Below are positions 7,364 to 10,844 of a stretch of 10,844 nucleotides of DNA, piece after piece. How positions within the stretch are numbered: position 1 is the stretch's first letter; each line of letters starts with the position of its first letter. Under the pieces are notes generated by a model. That model was not told the DNA's origin. It saw only the letters and a program-made list of their open reading frames with translations, and did not search any database. The DNA is from HGM05190 sp964394205 (GTDB taxonomy: Bacteria > Bacteroidota > Bacteroidia > Bacteroidales > Muribaculaceae). The stretch spans positions 1 through 10,844 of the forward strand of contig CAYMVS010000070.1 in NCBI GenBank assembly GCA_964394205.1, given 5' to 3'. Both the position numbers and the translations under genes were made by a program.

Positions 7364-7696
7364 TCAGCGTTTCAGCTCCTCGCTGTTTTGCTGAACCTCT
7401 GTTGTGTTGGTGTCGGAAGGATAAACCGAGTTCTTGTCAACAAGGATGCGAACACCATCGGCCACCTGAACCAGAAAAGCATTCTCCTTCACCTCGGAGA
7501 TTTTGCCGAGAATACCGCCGGCTGTAATGATGCGGGAGCCTTTGCCCAGGCTTTCACGAAATTTACGTATTTCTTTCTGTTTTTTCTGCTGGGGACGGAT
7601 CATAAAGAAATAGAAAATGACAACAAGTGCCACAATCATAAGAATCTGCATCATGCCGCCACCGTCGGCCTGGAGGGTAATAAGGTTATAGTTCAT
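7364..7696 (-). CDS. yajC: YajC, accessory subunit of the Sec translocase
   Basis: This 110-residue inner-membrane protein associates with SecDF and the SecYEG channel. It has one transmembrane helix at about residues 15-33, ending in the family signature FYFFMIRPQQKKQKE (28-42), then a small cytosolic domain with GSRIITAGGILGKISEV, a typical YajC motif. The C-terminal tail (after about residue 92) is polar and probably disordered. The start used here (Met1, at 7696) adds 14 residues before a MetMet pair that could be an alternative start. A promoter candidate and a palindrome lie just upstream, so yajC may have its own transcript start in addition to read-through from nusB. secDF is not in the window. 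Confidence 0.95.
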   Translation of the reverse strand: MNYNLITLQADGGGMMQILMIVALVVIFYFFMIRPQQKKQKEIRKFRESLGKGSRIITAGGILGKISEVKENAFLVQVADGVRILVDKNSVYPSDTNTTEVQQNSEELKR

Positions 7697-7720
7697 TATT
7701 TTTTAAATTTGGTTTCTGTT

Positions 7721-7739
7721 ATTGTCAACGGCTGACAAT
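7721..7739. promoter_or_regulatory. Perfect palindrome at the predicted yajC transcript start
   Basis: ATTGTCA (7721-7727) and TGACAAT (7733-7739) form a perfect 7-bp inverted repeat around ACGGC. It sits one base downstream of the TATATTTG box on the minus strand, so it would cover the transcription start of yajC. It could be an operator for a dimeric regulator, or a stem at the very 5' end of the mRNA. No regulator was identified in the window. Confidence 0.45.
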
Positions 7740-7740
7740 G

Positions 7741-7748
7741 CAAATATA
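7741..7748 (-). promoter_or_regulatory. TAnnTTTG promoter box of yajC-ybbR-coaE
   Basis: On the minus strand TATATTTG (7748-7741) is an exact match to the Bacteroidetes -7 box. The -33 position, about 19-21 bases upstream, holds only a CTGTT-like sequence in place of TTTG. The expected start near 7735 gives a leader of about 40 bases before yajC. Confidence 0.5.
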
Positions 7749-7761
7749 ATACTATTTAGTG

Positions 7762-7779
7762 AAAAAACAGGAGTTTTTT
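7762..7779 (-). terminator. Weak A/T hairpin after nusB
   Basis: Two bases past the nusB stop, on the minus strand, AAAAAAC pairs with GTTTTTT around TCCT. The 7-bp stem has one G:C pair and no separate T run, so it is at best a leaky terminator. Read-through from nusB into yajC is likely. Confidence 0.25.
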
Positions 7780-7781
7780 GC

Positions 7782-9215
7782 TTAATTTTTTAAAATAAGG
7801 TTGGTCTCTTTCAGATGATTGATGATGGAATAGAGCAAACCGTTGATAAACCGACCGCTCTGGTTGGTGCTGTAGCCGTTGGCTATCTCGATGTACTCGT
7901 TAAGAGTGACAGCGATGGGTATGCCCGGATAGTTGAGCAATTCGGAGATGGCGGTCATCATGATGATCACATCCATCAGCGCCAGGCGCTCGCTGTCCCA
8001 TGTCTCCTTGTTAATAAAATTGTCTATCAACTCCCGGTAGCGCTGTTGATTTTTAATGACATCCAAGAACAGATCGGGACCAAACGCCTTGTCCTCGTCA
8101 TCCTTGAACATTGGAAGCAGGCAGGTCTTCTCGGGCCCGTTGACAACATATTGTTTCAATGTCTTGAGGACAAAGGTCCCCATTATGTTGAGATCGTCAT
8201 TCCAATAAATCGACTTGTCTTCCAAAGCCTCATTGAGAGCGTCGCTCGGCAGAATGATGGCCTTCATCGCCTGACGCCAGAACTCGGCATCGGCGGCAAA
8301 AGTGTCGTCGGGACTCTCGATATAATTCTTATAGATATCGCTCTCGACAATGCTGTCAAGCAGCGAGCGCAACAGAGCGTCATCACTCTCCCAAGAGAAC
8401 GCAGTATCTTTAAAATAGTCCTGAAGGGTCTCCGATTTGGCAAGCGAGGCCGCGAGACGGTTGTCAACAAGGCGGGTGTTGGGATTCAGATCGGCAGCCG
8501 AGGGGAGATATTTGTTACGGGCGTTATCCTGTCTGAGCTCCTGCATGCGTGTCAGGTCTACAATCAATTGAAGCAAGCCGTGATAAAGCGTATAGGCCGA
8601 GCGAAGCGATGTGTCAAGCGCGTTGCGGGCCTCAATGAAAGAGGAACCGGTGTGACGGAAGTCTTCGAGTGTTTTCAACGCCATCTCAAACCCCTGCTCA
8701 TAGCCATTGAGTGAAAAATCGTCGGGATGGGCGGCGCGCATCGCCGTTTGCAACGGTTGATACTCCTTGATGGTGGTTTCCAACAGGATTTCCCAAAATT
8801 GAGTGTCGGTGTTTATGTCATGCTCCTTGCGATGGGTAAACGAGCGGTAGGCCGACGATTTTGTTATCTCTGAATACAGAGCCGGGAGTATCGCGGCAAA
8901 CGCCTTGATCTGTCCTCCCTCACGGGTTATCATCTCTTTGATTTCTGCATTTGCCGCCAACGCCTTGACCATCTGGTTACCATTCATGTACTTGTTAAGC
9001 TTGGCATCGGAAACGGCTCCCGGTGAATTGCGGTCAACATTATAGCCCGACAGTTCAAGAATAATCAACAGTAAGTCACGATAAGTATTGTAGGCCGACC
9101 GTTTTTCTCGGGAAGATGCCGACGGCTGTGGGACGATCTTGAACTCATGTCGGTTTAACATATATGAGTATAGCAGTTGAACCACCTTAATGCGAATCAA
9201 AATACGATTTATCAT
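7782..9215 (-). CDS. nusB: Transcription antitermination factor NusB, with an enlarged duplicated insertion
   Basis: NusB binds boxA RNA together with S10 (NusE) and supports antitermination of rRNA operons. Residues 1-18 (MINRILIRIKVVQLLYSY) match the first helix of NusB, and residues about 400-477 (from WDSERLALMDVIIMMTAISELL through TLNEYIEIANGYS to GRFINGLLYSIINHL) form its typical C-terminal helices. E. coli NusB has about 139 residues, and Bacteroides homologues, from memory, about 300 because of an insertion after the first helix. Here the protein is 477 long because that insertion occurs twice in tandem: residues 40-186 and 206-356 can be aligned (see the repeat entries). The second copy keeps the familiar Bacteroides-type segment ARNKYLPSAADLNPNTRLV (231-249). 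The reading frame is open throughout and codon use is like its neighbours, so this is not an obvious assembly error. It starts divergently from nadE. The function of the insertion is unknown. Confidence 0.92.
   Translation of the reverse strand: MINRILIRIKVVQLLYSYMLNRHEFKIVPQPSASSREKRSAYNTYRDLLLIILELSGYNVDRNSPGAVSDAKLNKYMNGNQMVKALAANAEIKEMITREGGQIKAFAAILPALYSEITKSSAYRSFTHRKEHDINTDTQFWEILLETTIKEYQPLQTAMRAAHPDDFSLNGYEQGFEMALKTLEDFRHTGSSFIEARNALDTSLRSAYTLYHGLLQLIVDLTRMQELRQDNARNKYLPSAADLNPNTRLVDNRLAASLAKSETLQDYFKDTAFSWESDDALLRSLLDSIVESDIYKNYIESPDDTFAADAEFWRQAMKAIILPSDALNEALEDKSIYWNDDLNIMGTFVLKTLKQYVVNGPEKTCLLPMFKDDEDKAFGPDLFLDVIKNQQRYRELIDNFINKETWDSERLALMDVIIMMTAISELLNYPGIPIAVTLNEYIEIANGYSTNQSGRFINGLLYSIINHLKETNLILKN
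8148..8600 (-). repeat. NusB insertion, copy 2 (residues 206-356)
   Basis: This copy runs from SAYTLYHGLLQLIVDL to FVLKTLKQY. It includes RLVDNRLAASL (248-258), SDIYKNY (292-298), AEFWRQAM (310-317) and LNIMGTFVLKTL (342-353). It is the copy that most resembles single-insertion Bacteroides NusB proteins as I remember them. Confidence 0.6.
8658..9098 (-). repeat. NusB insertion, copy 1 (residues 40-186)
   Basis: This copy runs from SAYNTYRDLLLIILEL to MALKTLEDF. Matches to copy 2 keep the same order at offsets of about 166-172 residues: SAYnnYnnLLnLI near the start, NnnMVKALAA against NTRLVDNRLAA, SSAYRSF against SDIYKNY, TQFWEIL against AEFWRQA, and ALKTLEDF against VLKTLKQY. Similarity is clear only at protein level, so the duplication is old. 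Confidence 0.6.
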
Positions 9216-9248
9216 GACTTAAATGTTCTATTTGTTGATTTTTCACCG

Positions 9249-9277
9249 CAAAATTAGTCATTTTTTACAAACCCAAA
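9249..9277 (-). promoter_or_regulatory. Promoter candidate for nusB
   Basis: On the minus strand TAATTTTG (9256-9249) matches TAnnTTTG exactly. TTTG lies upstream at 9277-9274 with a 17-base spacer, slightly shorter than the usual 19-21. The start would be near 9243, about 28 bases before the nusB ATG. Confidence 0.5.
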
Positions 9278-9301
9278 AAACATAGTTTCATTTTTTATTA
9301 A

Positions 9302-9309
9302 TATTTTTG
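9302..9309 (+). promoter_or_regulatory. Promoter box candidate for nadE
   Basis: TATTTTTG at 9302-9309 fits TAnnTTTG and would place the start near 9315, 25 bases before the nadE ATG. No TTTG is present at the -33 distance. The surrounding DNA is A/T-rich, so a chance match is possible. Confidence 0.4.
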
Positions 9310-9339
9310 TCCAAAATTTCAACCAAGATTCTCCAGGAA

Positions 9340-10844
9340 ATGTATCAAAATTTTGCCCGAATAGCCGCTGTCTCCCCCCAGGTAAATGTCGCCGATGTCG
9401 ATTTCAACACCGCGTCGATCATAGCGTCAATTGAAAATCTTGCACGATGCCATGTCGAGCTTGCTGTTTTTCCCGAGATGTGCATCACCGGGTACACATG
9501 TGGAGATCTTTTCAGGAACGCGACACTGCTCGACGCTGCCGCTGCCGCTTTGCAGCGCATAGCCTCGGTGGCGCGTCATGAGAAAATCAATGTCATTGTC
9601 GGTCTTCCGGTCGCTGTTGACACCACTATATATAACTGTGCAGCGCTGATTCATCAGGATGGCATCGATCTTGTCGTAAAAAGCTATCTGCCAAATTACA
9701 GCGAGTTTTATGAGAAGCGCTGGTGGCATCCTGTTCCTTCCCCTCGGCCGGCTGTCGATGTCACTCTCGGGTCGGCCCAAGCCACCCTCCACACCCGCCC
9801 CTGTGTCTTCAATCTCGACGGGCTGAAGGTGGGTATTGAGATATGTGAAGACCTGTGGACCCCTATCCCACCCTCCTGTCGGCTTGCGCTTGCCGGCTGT
9901 GATGTGATTTGCAACCTGTCGGCATCCGACGATCTCATTGGCAAATACCATTATCTGTTATCCCTTATCAAACAACAGTCGGCGCGCACATATACGGCCT
10001 ACGCATACGCCGGCGCAGGGTTTGGCGAGTCGTCGACCGACCTTACTTTTGACGGGAAAGCCATAATCGCTGAAAACGGTAATATTGTAGCCGAGTCACA
10101 ACGATGGATAAACGGGCCCAAAGTATCAATTGCCGACATCGATGTCGAGGCACTGCGGTCCGACCGCCACCGTGTCACCACTTTTGACGACTGTGCCAAC
10201 CGCGAGCTGCGCGACACCGATATTGACCGAGTAAAAGTCACATCAAAGAACCGGCAGATATTTGTCAACGACCTGGAATACCGCCACATATCGCCGCGAC
10301 CTTTTGTGCCGGCCGACGACGAGCTGATCGACCGCCGCTGTGACGAGATTATCAACATTCAGGTTGCCGGGCTGGCCCGACGTCTCAGTTTCATCAGATG
10401 CAAGAGCCTGGTGGTTGGCATCTCGGGAGGACTCGACTCAACATTGGCTCTCCTTGTCGCAGTCAAAGCCTTTGACCGCCTGCATCTTGACATGAAAGGG
10501 ATTATCGGCGTGACGATGCCCGGGTTTGGGACAACGTCACGAACCAAATCAAACGCCGTCACCCTGATGGAACAATTGGGCGTGACAATCAGGGAAATCT
10601 CAATCGTTCCGGCAGTGACGCGTCATTTCCTTGATATTGGTCACGACATGGCGGACCATGATGTGACCTACGAGAACTCCCAGGCCCGCTACCGCACCAT
10701 GCTTCTCATGGATATTTCAAACCGCGAGGGGGGCATCGTGCTCGGCACCGGCGACCTCTCCGAGCTTGCCCTCGGGTGGGCAACCTACAACGGCGACCAT
10801 ATGTCAATGTACGGAGTGAACGCGGGCGTGCCCAAAACGTTGGT
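9340..10844 (+). CDS. nadE: Glutamine-dependent NAD+ synthetase (3' end outside the window)
   Basis: This enzyme converts deamido-NAD+ (nicotinic acid adenine dinucleotide) to NAD+, using ammonia from glutamine and ATP. About 501 residues are visible; the family usually has about 640-680, so the C-terminus lies beyond 10844. The N-terminal nitrilase-type glutaminase domain (residues 1 to about 270) has a complete triad: Glu46 in FPEMCITGY, Lys114 in VVKSYLPNYSEFYEKRWW and Cys169 in GIEICEDLW. The synthetase domain starts near 330 and carries the ATP-pyrophosphatase loop GISGGLDST (360-368), followed by MPGFGTTSRTKSNA, NSQARYRTMLLMDISN and GTGDLSELALGWATYNGDHMSMY, all typical. The ATG at 9340 was chosen because YQNFARIAAVSPQVNVADV is the normal start of this family. 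A short AGGA sits almost against the start. No frameshift was seen. It is divergent from nusB across a 124-base A/T-rich gap. Confidence 0.97.
   Translation, partial: MYQNFARIAAVSPQVNVADVDFNTASIIASIENLARCHVELAVFPEMCITGYTCGDLFRNATLLDAAAAALQRIASVARHEKINVIVGLPVAVDTTIYNCAALIHQDGIDLVVKSYLPNYSEFYEKRWWHPVPSPRPAVDVTLGSAQATLHTRPCVFNLDGLKVGIEICEDLWTPIPPSCRLALAGCDVICNLSASDDLIGKYHYLLSLIKQQSARTYTAYAYAGAGFGESSTDLTFDGKAIIAENGNIVAESQRWINGPKVSIADIDVEALRSDRHRVTTFDDCANRELRDTDIDRVKVTSKNRQIFVNDLEYRHISPRPFVPADDELIDRRCDEIINIQVAGLARRLSFIRCKSLVVGISGGLDSTLALLVAVKAFDRLHLDMKGIIGVTMPGFGTTSRTKSNAVTLMEQLGVTIREISIVPAVTRHFLDIGHDMADHDVTYENSQARYRTMLLMDISNREGGIVLGTGDLSELALGWATYNGDHMSMYGVNAGVPKTL

Noticed and set aside
7815..8714. 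299-codon plus-strand open frame opposite nusB
   Set aside because: The minus-strand NusB reading has conserved start and end helices; the plus-strand product has no recognisable motif.
9427..9951. 174-codon minus-strand open frame opposite nadE
   Set aside because: The plus strand carries the complete glutaminase triad of NadE over this same stretch.

Overview
The window looks like a chromosomal segment of a gut-type Bacteroidales bacterium, most likely of the Muribaculaceae/Bacteroidaceae sphere. The reasons are Bacteroidetes-style promoter boxes (TTTG and TAnnTTTG), few Shine-Dalgarno sites, the tandem order nusB-yajC-ybbR-coaE, a NusB with the long Bacteroidetes-type insertion, a cysteine-free type B L31, and pectin-degrading glycoside hydrolases. 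The family-level placement is inference; no phylogenetic marker was aligned.

Layout: positions 1-51 (minus) read as the 5' terminus of a group IIC self-splicing intron, placed directly behind the terminator hairpin (59-88) of rpmE2 (115-369, minus). A roughly 250-base divergent promoter region separates rpmE2 from a two-gene plus-strand cassette. The first gene (618-4220) encodes a secreted 1200-residue fusion of a GH105 unsaturated rhamnogalacturonyl hydrolase and a GH106 alpha-L-rhamnosidase with a C-terminal beta-sandwich. The second (4223-5731) encodes a secreted GH28 polygalacturonase-type enzyme. Together the three catalytic modules could remove, in turn, the unsaturated galacturonate, the rhamnose and the galacturonate from the non-reducing end of a rhamnogalacturonan-lyase product. 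No lyase, SusC/SusD pair or regulator is present in the window.

Convergent to this cassette is a minus-strand housekeeping run, in transcription order nusB (9215-7782), yajC (7696-7364), ybbR (7345-6362) and coaE (6365-5772). It has a strong TAnnTTTG box and a perfect 7-bp inverted repeat in the nusB-yajC gap, and a 4-base overlap between ybbR and coaE. The NusB is unusual: its Bacteroidetes-specific middle region appears twice in tandem, giving 477 residues. Divergent from nusB, nadE (glutamine-dependent NAD+ synthetase) starts at 9340 and leaves the window at 10844 with both active sites visible.

The main points of interest are the intron fragment behind the terminator, the GH105-GH106 fusion with an abrupt change of base and codon use at its domain junction, the duplicated NusB insertion, a palindrome over the predicted yajC start site, and a possible structured leader on rpmE2. 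No defence system, CRISPR array, tRNA or rRNA was seen.
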